NCBI GenBank assembly: GCA_030747605.1
Contig: JASLKL010000007.1
Location: 1 to 36,803, forward strand
Source: Verrucomicrobiota bacterium
GTDB lineage: Bacteria; Verrucomicrobiota; Verrucomicrobiia; Limisphaerales; UBA1096
Reading direction: 5' to 3'
DNA: 36,803 nt
Below the pieces are notes generated by a model, which made no database searches, was not told the DNA's origin, and saw nothing but the letters and a program-made list of their open reading frames with translations. The translations under genes and the position numbers were made by a program. This document shows, one piece after another, positions 8,451-16,074 of the stretch (position 1 is the first letter of the stretch; every line of letters begins with the position of its first letter).

Positions 8451-10700
8451 GTGATAGCCCGGGTCACATTGGATCTAGCAGTCCGTCGAGAGTTTGATTA
8501 TCTCATCCCTAATGAGATGGAGAGTAGCGTTCGAGATGGGACGCGGGTCAAAGTGCCGTTTGGTAGTCGTGAGATTTTAGGAGTGGTCACGGCTGTGCTT
8601 GCCGAATCGCCGCACGCAAATCTTCGTGAAATTATCAAAACGGTTGGCGGACAGGCATTAGTGACCCCGCCTATACTGAAGTTGGTCCGTTGGATTTCAG
8701 AGTATTATTGCTGTGCTCCTGAGGTAGCCATGAAGGCAGTACTACCTGATGCCGTTCGAAAAGAGGAGGAAGGTTGGCGTGAACGTCTTTATGTGCGTGC
8801 GCTTCCGCAGCATGATAAGTTGCCAAAATTGACCAAGCGTCAGGAGGACCTGTGGAGCATTGTGGAGGAATGGAGAGAGTTGCCTTTGCAGGAGTTCGTA
8901 CGTTTAGCAGGTACTACATCTGCGACAATTCGTAAACTTGAGGATAAGGGTTTAGTTAGTATCGCGCCTCAAATTTCTGAGCGCGACCCCTATGCAAAAG
9001 AACACATTTTACCAACTAATCCACTGGAGTTGAATGATGAACAGTCCGTTGCACTGAATAGTATCGTAAAGGCCATTGATTGTTTAGCTAACGCGGAAGA
9101 TAAAGTGAGTGAGGTTAAGGAAAATGGTGTTTTTTTGCTACATGGGGTCACAGGCAGTGGCAAGACAGAGGTTTATCTTCAGGCCATTGCTCATGCGCTT
9201 GAGCAGGGAAAAGGTGCGATAGTTTTAGTGCCTGAGATTTCGTTAACGCCTCAGACTGTGGAACGGTTTAAAGCCAGATTTAGTCAGGGGCCGTTGCAGA
9301 CTTTGGTTGCAGTTCTTCATAGTCATTTGTCTGCTGGCGAAAGACATGACGAATGGCATAAGATTAGACAAGGTAGAGCGAGGATTGTGATAGGTGCTAG
9401 ATCAGCGGTATTTGCGCCGGTGGAACCACTTGGACTGGTTGTTGTTGATGAAGAACACGAGCATTCTTACAAGCAAGAGGAGGCTCCTCGTTATAATGCA
9501 CGCGATTTGGCTGTTGTTCGCGGGCAACAAGAGGGGGCTGCAGTTGTTCTTGGTTCGGCGACTCCTTGTATGGAAAGTTACTATAATGTTCAGCGTAAAA
9601 AGTATGGACTGCTTTCGTTGACTGAACGTGCTGATGAAAAAACTATGCCTATTGTCCGCGTTGTGGATATGCGCAATGCATCTCATAAGGATAAAGGTAT
9701 TAGTATATTTTCCCCTCAACTTCATGAGGCCATTTTGCAAAGGCTCGAAAAAAATGAGCAGGTTATGCTGTTTCTCAATCGTCGTGGTTGGTCTAGTTCA
9801 TTGCAATGTACAGAGTGTGGTTTTGTTGCTGAGTGTCCGAATTGTAGTGTTTCTTTGACATATCATCGTTCGGCGCAACAGTTGATGTGTCACATTTGTG
9901 GTCATATTGATTCAGCTCCTAGTAAGTGCCCTGAACAGAGATGTGGGAATTCATCGATTCGATTCTCCGGCCTTGGTACGGAAAAAGTCGAAGCGGCCTT
10001 AGCTAAGAGTTTCCCGTCGGCACGGGTTAAACGTATGGATTCTGATACGCTCAAGCGTAAGGAGGATTACCGGAGAATATTGGGTGATTTTCGTAGTGGG
10101 AAAATTGATATTTTGGTTGGCACTCAAATGATTGCTAAAGGCCTGCATTTTCCAAATGTGACGTTAGTGGGTATAATTCATGCTGATTTAAGTTTACACA
10201 TACCAGACTTTCGAGCTGGTGAACGAACATTTCAATTGCTTACGCAAGTTGCCGGACGTGCTGGACGTGGTGATGTTGAAGGGGAGGTGTATGTGCAGTC
10301 GTTTACGCCATTTCACCCGGCAATCCAGTATGCACGTCGCCATGATTATATTGGTTTTTATGATCAGGAGATTGAATTTCGGCAAGAGTTGCGTTATCCG
10401 CCGGTTGGTCGCGTAGCTTTATTGACTTTGCGTGGTCGAAGTGAGGATAGAGTTCGTTTTTTTTCGGACCATTTACGCAAAGAAATGGATGTTTTGGCAA
10501 ATGAACTAGGTGATGTTGTGGTTGCAGGGCCTGCTCCTGCTCCATTGTTGCGAGCAGAGAATTATTATCGCTATCAAATTATGATACGAACGCCCCGCAT
10601 GCCACAATTAAGCCGTCAACTTTCCGCTAAAATCGATTCACTTCAAATCCCCGAGGACTTAAGGCTCATCATTGATATCGATCCGATGTCGCTTAGTTAA
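8451..10700 (+). CDS. priA: Primosomal protein N', PriA replication-restart helicase
   Basis: A 749-residue protein, the normal PriA length. It restarts stalled replication forks by unwinding DNA 3'-to-5' and loading the replicative helicase. Visible parts: an N-terminal DNA-binding region (about 1-105), a winged-helix-like stretch (about 125-190), Walker A Gly-Val-Thr-Gly-Ser-Gly-Lys-Thr (232-239), Walker B Asp-Glu-Glu-His (333-336), the helicase motif Gly-Ser-Ala-Thr-Pro (368-372), and eight zinc-binding Cys residues in paired order (453/456, 462/465, 480/483, 493/498). The C terminal helicase half contains the motif with Gln-Val-Ala-Gly-Arg-Ala-Gly-Arg. It starts with GTG at 8451 and has no clear Shine-Dalgarno sequence. 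A 67-base gap separates it from the previous gene and 18 bases from the next. Nothing unusual in the domain order. Confidence 0.97.
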   Translation: MIARVTLDLAVRREFDYLIPNEMESSVRDGTRVKVPFGSREILGVVTAVLAESPHANLREIIKTVGGQALVTPPILKLVRWISEYYCCAPEVAMKAVLPDAVRKEEEGWRERLYVRALPQHDKLPKLTKRQEDLWSIVEEWRELPLQEFVRLAGTTSATIRKLEDKGLVSIAPQISERDPYAKEHILPTNPLELNDEQSVALNSIVKAIDCLANAEDKVSEVKENGVFLLHGVTGSGKTEVYLQAIAHALEQGKGAIVLVPEISLTPQTVERFKARFSQGPLQTLVAVLHSHLSAGERHDEWHKIRQGRARIVIGARSAVFAPVEPLGLVVVDEEHEHSYKQEEAPRYNARDLAVVRGQQEGAAVVLGSATPCMESYYNVQRKKYGLLSLTERADEKTMPIVRVVDMRNASHKDKGISIFSPQLHEAILQRLEKNEQVMLFLNRRGWSSSLQCTECGFVAECPNCSVSLTYHRSAQQLMCHICGHIDSAPSKCPEQRCGNSSIRFSGLGTEKVEAALAKSFPSARVKRMDSDTLKRKEDYRRILGDFRSGKIDILVGTQMIAKGLHFPNVTLVGIIHADLSLHIPDFRAGERTFQLLTQVAGRAGRGDVEGEVYVQSFTPFHPAIQYARRHDYIGFYDQEIEFRQELRYPPVGRVALLTLRGRSEDRVRFFSDHLRKEMDVLANELGDVVVAGPAPAPLLRAENYYRYQIMIRTPRMPQLSRQLSAKIDSLQIPEDLRLIIDIDPMSLS

Positions 10701-10706
10701 TATTAT

Positions 10707-10712
10707 AGGGAG
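10707..10712 (+). promoter_or_regulatory. Shine-Dalgarno sequence of the aminotransferase gene
   Basis: AGGGAG lies six bases before the ATG at 10719. It is one of the few clear ribosome binding sites in the window and supports this start. Confidence 0.7.
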
Positions 10713-10718
10713 CGAATA

Positions 10719-11999
10719 ATGAATAGAAAATCAAACACAGTGCTTTCTCAAATTGGCCGTCGTACGGCTGATTCGCCGATTTCTTGGTTAATGAGAACTA
10801 AACTTGAGAGGCCCAATTTGGTATCGCTTGCAGCTGGTTTTACTGACAATGAATCATTGCCGCTTGTGAGTAGTCGGCGCCTACTCAATGAACTGTTAAA
10901 AGATGAAGCGGTCGGTCGGGCAGCTTTGCAATATGGATCTACTGCTGGTGATGACGTCTTGCGCGAACTTACTGCTAAGCGTATCGAGCAATTGGATAAA
11001 ATTTCAGGTGATAAAAAAACAGGTGATTTAGCAAAGCGAATGGTCATTACTCATGGGTCGCAACAATTCTTGTATATTTTAACCGAGGCACTTTGTGATC
11101 CTGGTGATATTGTGTTGGTGGAGGATCCTACTTATTTTGTTTATCTTGGTATAATGCAAAGTCGAGGGCTGAACGGTCGGGGGATAGCTATGAATCATGA
11201 TGGAATCGACCTTGAGCATCTTGAGATGGTCCTTGAATCACTTCGGCGATCTGGCGAATTAAAGCGCACCAAGATGCTATATCTTGTTTCTTATTTTCAA
11301 AATCCAACCGGCAGATCAACCAGCCTTTCGGTCAAGAAAGAAGCACTTGATTTGCTTAAAAAATATGAGCGTGCCGCAGGCCATCCTATTTATCTTTTGG
11401 AGGATTCTGCTTATCGTGAACTTGGTTTTTCAGGGCAATCGGATTCTTCAGCATTGTCTATTCATGGCGCCTCTGAACGAGTCATATATTCTGGTACTTT
11501 TAGTAAGCCATTTGCGACTGGAGTACGTGTAGGGTTCGGCGTCTTGCCAGAAGTTCTGCTGGCTCCTTTTTTACGAATTAAATCTAATCACGATTTTGGA
11601 ACGAGCCACTTAATCCAAAAGCTTGTATTGCGAGCATTGGATTCAGGTGAGTACGTTAAGAATTTGGCGAAAGCTCAGCATCGATATCAAGTTAAAGCCA
11701 ATGTGATGAATGATTCGATTTCCGATTATTTTCCTGATTTAGTGAAATGGGAAAAACCAGAGGGAGGTTTGAATTTTTGGGCTGAATTGCCACGGTCGAT
11801 GAGTACTGGATTGAAATCCAAACTTTTTCAGGAAGCACTGAATCAAAATGTGCTCTATGTGCCTGGCAATCTTTGTTATGTAGATGATCCCACTAGGCGT
11901 AAACCTAGCTATGAAATGCGCCTTAGTTTTGGTGCTGCTTCTGAAAAAGATATTCGAAAGGGGATTCGAAGTTTGGGGAATGTTCTTAAGTGTAAATAG
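10719..11999 (+). CDS. PLP-dependent aminotransferase, class I/II (2-aminoadipate/LysN-like)
   Basis: A 426-residue fold-type I aminotransferase without the GntR-type DNA-binding domain of MocR proteins. Landmarks: Asn-Pro-Thr-Gly (195-198), Glu-Asp-Ser-Ala-Tyr (228-232) whose Asp229 should contact the pyridine nitrogen, the PLP-binding Lys263 in Ser-Gly-Thr-Phe-Ser-Lys, and the substrate-carboxylate Arg in Met-Arg-Leu-Ser-Phe-Gly near the C terminus. The closest relatives I recognise are LysN-like 2-aminoadipate transaminases and related broad-range aminotransferases. Cytoplasmic. A good ribosome binding site supports the ATG at 10719. It follows priA by 18 bases and converges with the glycosyltransferase gene on the other strand, leaving only 20 bases between stops. 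Substrate cannot be told from sequence alone. Confidence 0.9.
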   Translation: MNRKSNTVLSQIGRRTADSPISWLMRTKLERPNLVSLAAGFTDNESLPLVSSRRLLNELLKDEAVGRAALQYGSTAGDDVLRELTAKRIEQLDKISGDKKTGDLAKRMVITHGSQQFLYILTEALCDPGDIVLVEDPTYFVYLGIMQSRGLNGRGIAMNHDGIDLEHLEMVLESLRRSGELKRTKMLYLVSYFQNPTGRSTSLSVKKEALDLLKKYERAAGHPIYLLEDSAYRELGFSGQSDSSALSIHGASERVIYSGTFSKPFATGVRVGFGVLPEVLLAPFLRIKSNHDFGTSHLIQKLVLRALDSGEYVKNLAKAQHRYQVKANVMNDSISDYFPDLVKWEKPEGGLNFWAELPRSMSTGLKSKLFQEALNQNVLYVPGNLCYVDDPTRRKPSYEMRLSFGAASEKDIRKGIRSLGNVLKCK

Positions 12000-12012
12000 T
12001 TAATTTTAACTA
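11997..12012. repeat. Short A+T-rich inverted repeat between convergent genes
   Basis: A seven-base inverted repeat (TAGTTAA / TTAACTA, two-base gap) covers the stop codon of the aminotransferase and the convergent junction. It could help end transcription from either side, but it has no GC stem, so this is weak. Confidence 0.3.
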
Positions 12013-12019
12013 GTTGGAT

Positions 12020-12823
12020 TTACTTCAATGGAGGAGGTGCACTTAACTTCCGGTATAGCCATGCCTCTAGTGGTCGCAGAGGAGAAAGCCAACGGTAAAA
12101 TGGAGAGTAGTATAGCCTTAGTCGTATGACTGAGAGAAGCATAACAAAGGAAGTGCGACCCAGTTCAACCTTGGAACCAATCTGGTCAGTCCATTCCGTA
12201 GGGACTTCGAGTATTTTATATCCGGATCTTTTCAGGGCATAGAGTAGGTTGATGTCAAATGCCATATCAGCAACTGTAAGTTGACTATGAATTGCTTCGA
12301 CAGCTTCCCGCCGCATTACCTTTGCTCCGCATTGAGTATCACGAATACCCATCCAGAAAAAAAACTGAATAATTGCGTGAAATGTTCGACTAGCAAAACG
12401 GCGACGTAGGGTTTGCTCTTGATGTAATACTGAGTCCGTTAACCAACGTGAGCCAATAACGCAGTCCGTTTTTTTACATTTCTGGATAAGATCATCGAAT
12501 GCGGCTGGTGGTGTTGCGCCGTCGGCATCAACATAGCCAACTAAATCTACTTCAGGGGTGAGCTTGAGCCCCTCAATTAGTGCTCCTCCTTTGCCAACAG
12601 GTTCAGGGATGTTTACATAATCTATTTCCGAAAATTTTTTCTTGGCAGTTCTTACAACTCCGAGCGTGTTATCTTTGCATCCGTTTAGTACGACAACCAT
12701 GTTGAAGCGCCCCGGGTGGTGGTGTCGAAAATAGTTGGCATAATCCTCAAGTACGGGAGCAATGCGGGTTTCTTCGTTATAGGCCGGGATTAGCAGCAGA
12801 ATATGAGGCAATGCATTGGGCAC
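12020..12823 (-). CDS. Family 2 glycosyltransferase, dolichyl/polyprenyl-phosphate sugar synthase type
   Basis: A 267-residue GT-A glycosyltransferase. The N terminus has Ile-Pro-Ala-Tyr-Asn-Glu-Glu (12-18), then Val-Leu-Asn-Gly-Cys-Lys-Asp-Asn-Thr, Gly-Lys-Gly-Gly-Ala (78-81), and the metal-binding Asp-Ala-Asp (99-101), followed by Thr-Gln-Cys-Gly-Ala-Lys. This order is that of the ALG5/DPM1-like group that loads a sugar onto a polyprenyl phosphate. A hydrophobic stretch near the C terminus may touch the membrane, but there are no firm transmembrane helices. Translation probably starts with GTG at 12823. The gene lies 38 bases after the prepilin-like gene on the same strand and may share its transcript. 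Donor sugar and acceptor are unknown; a role in envelope glycan or protein glycosylation is inferred. Confidence 0.9.
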   Translation of the reverse strand: MPNALPHILLLIPAYNEETRIAPVLEDYANYFRHHHPGRFNMVVVLNGCKDNTLGVVRTAKKKFSEIDYVNIPEPVGKGGALIEGLKLTPEVDLVGYVDADGATPPAAFDDLIQKCKKTDCVIGSRWLTDSVLHQEQTLRRRFASRTFHAIIQFFFWMGIRDTQCGAKVMRREAVEAIHSQLTVADMAFDINLLYALKRSGYKILEVPTEWTDQIGSKVELGRTSFVMLLSVIRLRLYYSPFYRWLSPLRPLEAWLYRKLSAPPPLK

Positions 12824-12861
12824 TGGGTCGGTTTACTTAAAAAAAAGCATTGAAGCAATAC

Positions 12862-13620
12862 TCACCATACTGTGAATGCCCCATCGAGTCCCCATAGCTG
12901 TGAGCCTCGATATTTTTGCATTTGATCGATGTCCTTCCACCTTACGGATCCATCAAGCCATCCTATGTTGCCACCATCAGCACCGACATCCTTTGATGAG
13001 GCTCCTTCGGCGCTGGGGTTGGAGTAGTCGACTATGCCTTCTGTGTCACTGCCGTACTCGAAAAGAATTGGTCCGTTTGAACCATGTGGTGCAAGTGTAT
13101 GCCCGAACCCTGGCGACCAGGTATTCAGATCGGTTACCAGTGGCAGGCTGGGGTTGTCTGAGAGGGTTTGCGGTGAGACCCAGCCTTGAAATTCATCCAT
13201 TGCTGGCCAAGGTGTTTGATAATGTCCTCCTAGGTAATTGTAGCCGATAACGTAGCCCCATCCTTCAAAAAGCCATCCTTTCGGATCTCCGAATGGTTTG
13301 CCGAGGTTGGAGCATTCATAAATATTAAACGGAGCGTATTTGAGTAAAGATTCACGAATGGGAGTTGAAATCAGAGGTGTGTGATCATCCATTGGGTCCT
13401 TTGCATCGGACAAGCCGCTTGGTAAGTACTGGTCATTGTCCCCTCCATACATGTGGGCAACTTGAATAAATTGGCGGATATTATTTTTGCAGTATGTTCT
13501 TCGTGCTCTTTCCTTTGCACTAGCTAAGCTGGGAAGTAGGAGTGCTGCTAGAATGGCAATGATAGCAATAACTACCAGTAATTCGATAAGTGTGAAGCCT
13601 TTACGTGCTATGAAGTTCAT
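12862..13620 (-). CDS. Prepilin-like protein, H-X9-DG type (DUF1559-related)
   Basis: A 252-residue protein with a type IV prepilin N terminus: Arg-Lys-Gly8 then Phe9-Thr-Leu-Ile-Glu13 and a 20-residue hydrophobic helix, so a prepilin peptidase should cut after Gly8, with Glu at +5. After the helix comes Ala-Lys-Glu-Arg-Ala-Arg-Arg. The C-terminal part has the [13 protein letters not shown] segment of the H-X9-DG domain, but the expected His (about residue 213) is Gly. Such pseudopilin-like proteins occur in large numbers in Planctomycetes and Verrucomicrobia, and their role is poorly known; secretion or surface display is likely. The start ATG overlaps the stop of the beta-propeller gene upstream by four bases (ATGA), so the two are probably translationally coupled. 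Confidence 0.92.
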   Translation of the reverse strand: MNFIARKGFTLIELLVVIAIIAILAALLLPSLASAKERARRTYCKNNIRQFIQVAHMYGGDNDQYLPSGLSDAKDPMDDHTPLISTPIRESLLKYAPFNIYECSNLGKPFGDPKGWLFEGWGYVIGYNYLGGHYQTPWPAMDEFQGWVSPQTLSDNPSLPLVTDLNTWSPGFGHTLAPHGSNGPILFEYGSDTEGIVDYSNPSAEGASSKDVGADGGNIGWLDGSVRWKDIDQMQKYRGSQLWGLDGAFTVW

Positions 13621-15053
13621 TTGCTTCGAAGCCGGAAAAACTCTTGTCCAGTTTTATTGGGGCGAATACGAACTACTAGCCGATCACCTTCCTTGGCGGT
13701 GCCTCCTCCAACTTCGTTCCAGTTCGACTCTTGGCCTATGGATTCTGAGGACTCGAGAATGAAAACGCCTTTGGCTGGCCACGAAAACTCGAGATCATTC
13801 CCTGCTAACCGGACATCCAGTGGCTGAGGTTCGACGACCATTTTACTCATTTCAAGCTTGTGAAGTGTCCCCTTGGAATTCCTGACATAAAGACTGTGGT
13901 TAGCTAGTACGGGGACAGTCCAGCAGGTGCCATTTAATACATTGGATTTGGCTAGTTGCTTGAAACGCGTCGGTGACGCTTCAGCGATGTAGAGAGTTCC
14001 ATCACGAGTGAGGATGATCAACTTGTTATCGGCGGCTGTAATCGAGCTGCATGGCATGTTTGTTTTAGTCCACTCAGTTTCTCCCGTTTTCATATTAATA
14101 CAACGGACGGTTTTTCCTCGTTCAATACGCCCATCTGCTCCGTAAAGATAATCCCCTATAATCACTCCAGCATTAAAGTGCATGCGCATGTTTCGGTTTT
14201 TCCACTTGGAACGAGTGCTAGTGCTGCTTAATTCGAGCAATTCGCCGTCACGTGAGTTTGAGGTAAGAAAGATTTTACCGTTGTACAACACTGGGTCAGC
14301 AGCGTTGACATCTGCGCTGGTACGGAACGATTTTTTCCATAGTTGTCTGCCATTGGAAAGGTCGACTCCGTATGCACTATCGGCGGCAAAAATTACGAGA
14401 GCATTCTTACCTTTGTGATTATAAGGTACCGCGCTTGCATAGCCAGCGGTACCCGAACCGGTTTTCCAAGACAAACGACCTGAACTTTTCTCCAGTGCTA
14501 CGCCGCGTGTGCCGACGTTGTAAACCACTTGCTTGCCTTGAATAAGTGGTGACGATGCAAATCCCCATTTTGGAACTTTGGCATTGTAAAGCCGTTTTAA
14601 ATCCTTTGTCCAAACCACTTCCCCTGATTCAGCTTTGAAACAGTATGCTTTGCCAGTTTTACTTAATGTGTAGACAAGGTTGCCATCTACTGTGGGAGTT
14701 GCATTCGGACCTCCATCGTAAAGATTTGCAGTTAGTTTTTCCGAGTAAGTATGGCGCCACAGCTCATCGCCGGTGACATCGTCTAGCGCAATTACCTGAT
14801 CGCGATTTGATTTGTTTCCCATTGTGAATACGCGGCCACCAGATACGGAAACGGTAGCGAATCCGGTTCCTACTGATGCTTTCCAGAGTTTAGTAGGCCC
14901 ACTTGATGGCCATTTTTGAAACCAATCACTTTCATTCGAAATTCCGTTATGATTGGGACCACGCCAGTTTGGCCAGTCTGTTGCTCGCCCGAGGTCGAAA
15001 CTTGTTATAACCAGAAACAAGGTAAAAAGTATTTTTAGATTTTGTCGTAACAT
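13617..15053 (-). CDS. Secreted PQQ-binding-like beta-propeller repeat protein (BamB-like)
   Basis: A 478-residue exported protein. Residues 1-24 form a signal peptide, followed by Asp-Trp-Pro-Asn-Trp-Arg-Gly-Pro, the usual first blade of the Verrucomicrobial/Planctomycete PQQ-like propellers. Several blades follow with Leu-Trp-Lys/Glu-Leu-Trp-Arg and Gly-x-Val-Tyr/Ala-Tyr-Cys patterns to about residue 410. The last 65 residues are a separate small domain (Ile-Leu-Glu-Ser-Ser-Glu...Phe-Phe-Arg-Leu) that also ends the protein at the left edge of the window. No quinoprotein catalytic residues could be assigned, so dehydrogenase activity is not claimed. It is more likely a binding or assembly scaffold in the periplasm or on the surface. 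The gene overlaps the prepilin-like gene by four bases, which suggests a joint role in secretion or surface structure. Confidence 0.88.
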   Translation of the reverse strand: MLRQNLKILFTLFLVITSFDLGRATDWPNWRGPNHNGISNESDWFQKWPSSGPTKLWKASVGTGFATVSVSGGRVFTMGNKSNRDQVIALDDVTGDELWRHTYSEKLTANLYDGGPNATPTVDGNLVYTLSKTGKAYCFKAESGEVVWTKDLKRLYNAKVPKWGFASSPLIQGKQVVYNVGTRGVALEKSSGRLSWKTGSGTAGYASAVPYNHKGKNALVIFAADSAYGVDLSNGRQLWKKSFRTSADVNAADPVLYNGKIFLTSNSRDGELLELSSTSTRSKWKNRNMRMHFNAGVIIGDYLYGADGRIERGKTVRCINMKTGETEWTKTNMPCSSITAADNKLIILTRDGTLYIAEASPTRFKQLAKSNVLNGTCWTVPVLANHSLYVRNSKGTLHKLEMSKMVVEPQPLDVRLAGNDLEFSWPAKGVFILESSESIGQESNWNEVGGGTAKEGDRLVVRIRPNKTGQEFFRLRSK

Positions 15054-15355
15054 GTTTTTTAAAAAGTAGACTAATAGAATGGAGCGTCAATTCACCAGTG
15101 ACATTATTGAAAAGAAAGCAAAAAAGATACCATTAAAGATTTACGTCTTACGGCCATTAAAAGTTACTTGATAGATGATTTAGTTGCGTGCTTTATCGTT
15201 TAGTTGCGTGAATTTCACTCAATAATATTTGGTCTGTTTGGAGGTATAATAACCTTGAGTTAAGTCGAGACGGTGTCTTATGTGAGTGCTATATCGAAAT
15301 CTGTTTTTACTGAAATCGTATCAACCGAAAAGTCACTGGAGAGTTTAAATTTTTT
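15054..15355. other. 302-base intergenic region upstream of the propeller gene
   Basis: No gene or RNA structure is evident. It should hold the promoter for the propeller/prepilin transcript (- strand) and the end of the AsmA-like transcript. A run of seven T on the + strand (15351-15357) overlaps the end of the AsmA-like gene. The notable item is a pair of identical 12-base sequences, listed separately. No convincing hairpin terminator or -10/-35 pair was found. Confidence 0.5.
15179..15210. repeat. 12-base direct repeat, 20-base period
   Basis: TTTAGTTGCGTG occurs at 15179-15190 and 15199-15210. The 20-base period is about two helical turns, as for paired binding sites of a dimeric regulator. 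The repeat lies about 130-155 bases upstream of the propeller gene start on the - strand. A regulatory role is only a guess. Confidence 0.4.
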
Positions 15356-16024
15356 TTAGTCAAAGAAACGTCCAAAGAGCTTGGCGGCAAGTGCTGTGCC
15401 TATTGGTTTAGCTATTTTTGTGAACAGCGGTCGTAAGTCCTTCAGTGTCTTCACATCTTGGGTGATATGGTTCTCTATATTAACAGTCATATCATTTGAC
15501 TTAGTGGTTGATCCGTTTGCGGAGATTGCGGTGAAACGTAAATTGTTCCATGAGAAATTTAGGTTGCCGACTGTGAAGTATAGTGGCGAATCGTCCAGAG
15601 CCAATTGGGCAGTTGTTTTGGCTACAGCATCTGGTAAAGAAATCAAGTTTCTAGAACCTTTATTAGTCTCTACAAGATTGAATTCTTCAATTCGGATTCG
15701 AATCTGACGGAAGTGAGGTTTTAGCTTTCTTCGAAAGTTCATCAATTCAGAGAAATCACAGTCGATGAACAGATCGTCAATCTTGAGCATTGAAGATCCA
15801 CCATATTCAGGAAGATTAAAAACGGTAATTTTATTGGCGGCTATAGTGGAGTTTAATGGGAATCCTATTTCGAGTTGTCCAATTTGGACGTCCATTCCTT
15901 GTTCTCGAAATTCACTTACAATCCACCACTTGGTCAGTGCATCTTTGGTTAGAAATAGGCCAATTGCTAAAACTAGCATTAGAATTAGCAGGCGAAATGT
16001 CCAGCGGAACAGAAACCGCATCAC
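15356..16024 (-). CDS. Small AsmA-like membrane-anchored protein
   Basis: A 222-residue protein with one membrane helix at residues 5-27 after a short basic start, and the rest predicted to lie in the periplasm. The soluble part alternates beta-strand patterns such as Val-Gln-Ile-Gly-Gln-Leu-Glu-Ile-Gly-Phe-Pro and Ile-Asp-Asp-Leu-Phe-Ile-Asp. These resemble the N-terminal repeat of AsmA/YhdP-type proteins that act in envelope lipid transport. It is far shorter than a normal AsmA (500 residues or more). It is not obviously truncated, because it ends in an amphipathic helix. The gene lies 50 bases downstream of the Aas-like gene on the same strand, which makes a lipid-related job plausible. 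Family assignment tentative. Confidence 0.75.
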   Translation of the reverse strand: MMRFLFRWTFRLLILMLVLAIGLFLTKDALTKWWIVSEFREQGMDVQIGQLEIGFPLNSTIAANKITVFNLPEYGGSSMLKIDDLFIDCDFSELMNFRRKLKPHFRQIRIRIEEFNLVETNKGSRNLISLPDAVAKTTAQLALDDSPLYFTVGNLNFSWNNLRFTAISANGSTTKSNDMTVNIENHITQDVKTLKDLRPLFTKIAKPIGTALAAKLFGRFFD

Positions 16025-16074
16025 AGGGAATTAACAAATCAGAGGAGGAGAGACAATGGGAAAGGTGCTAATTT

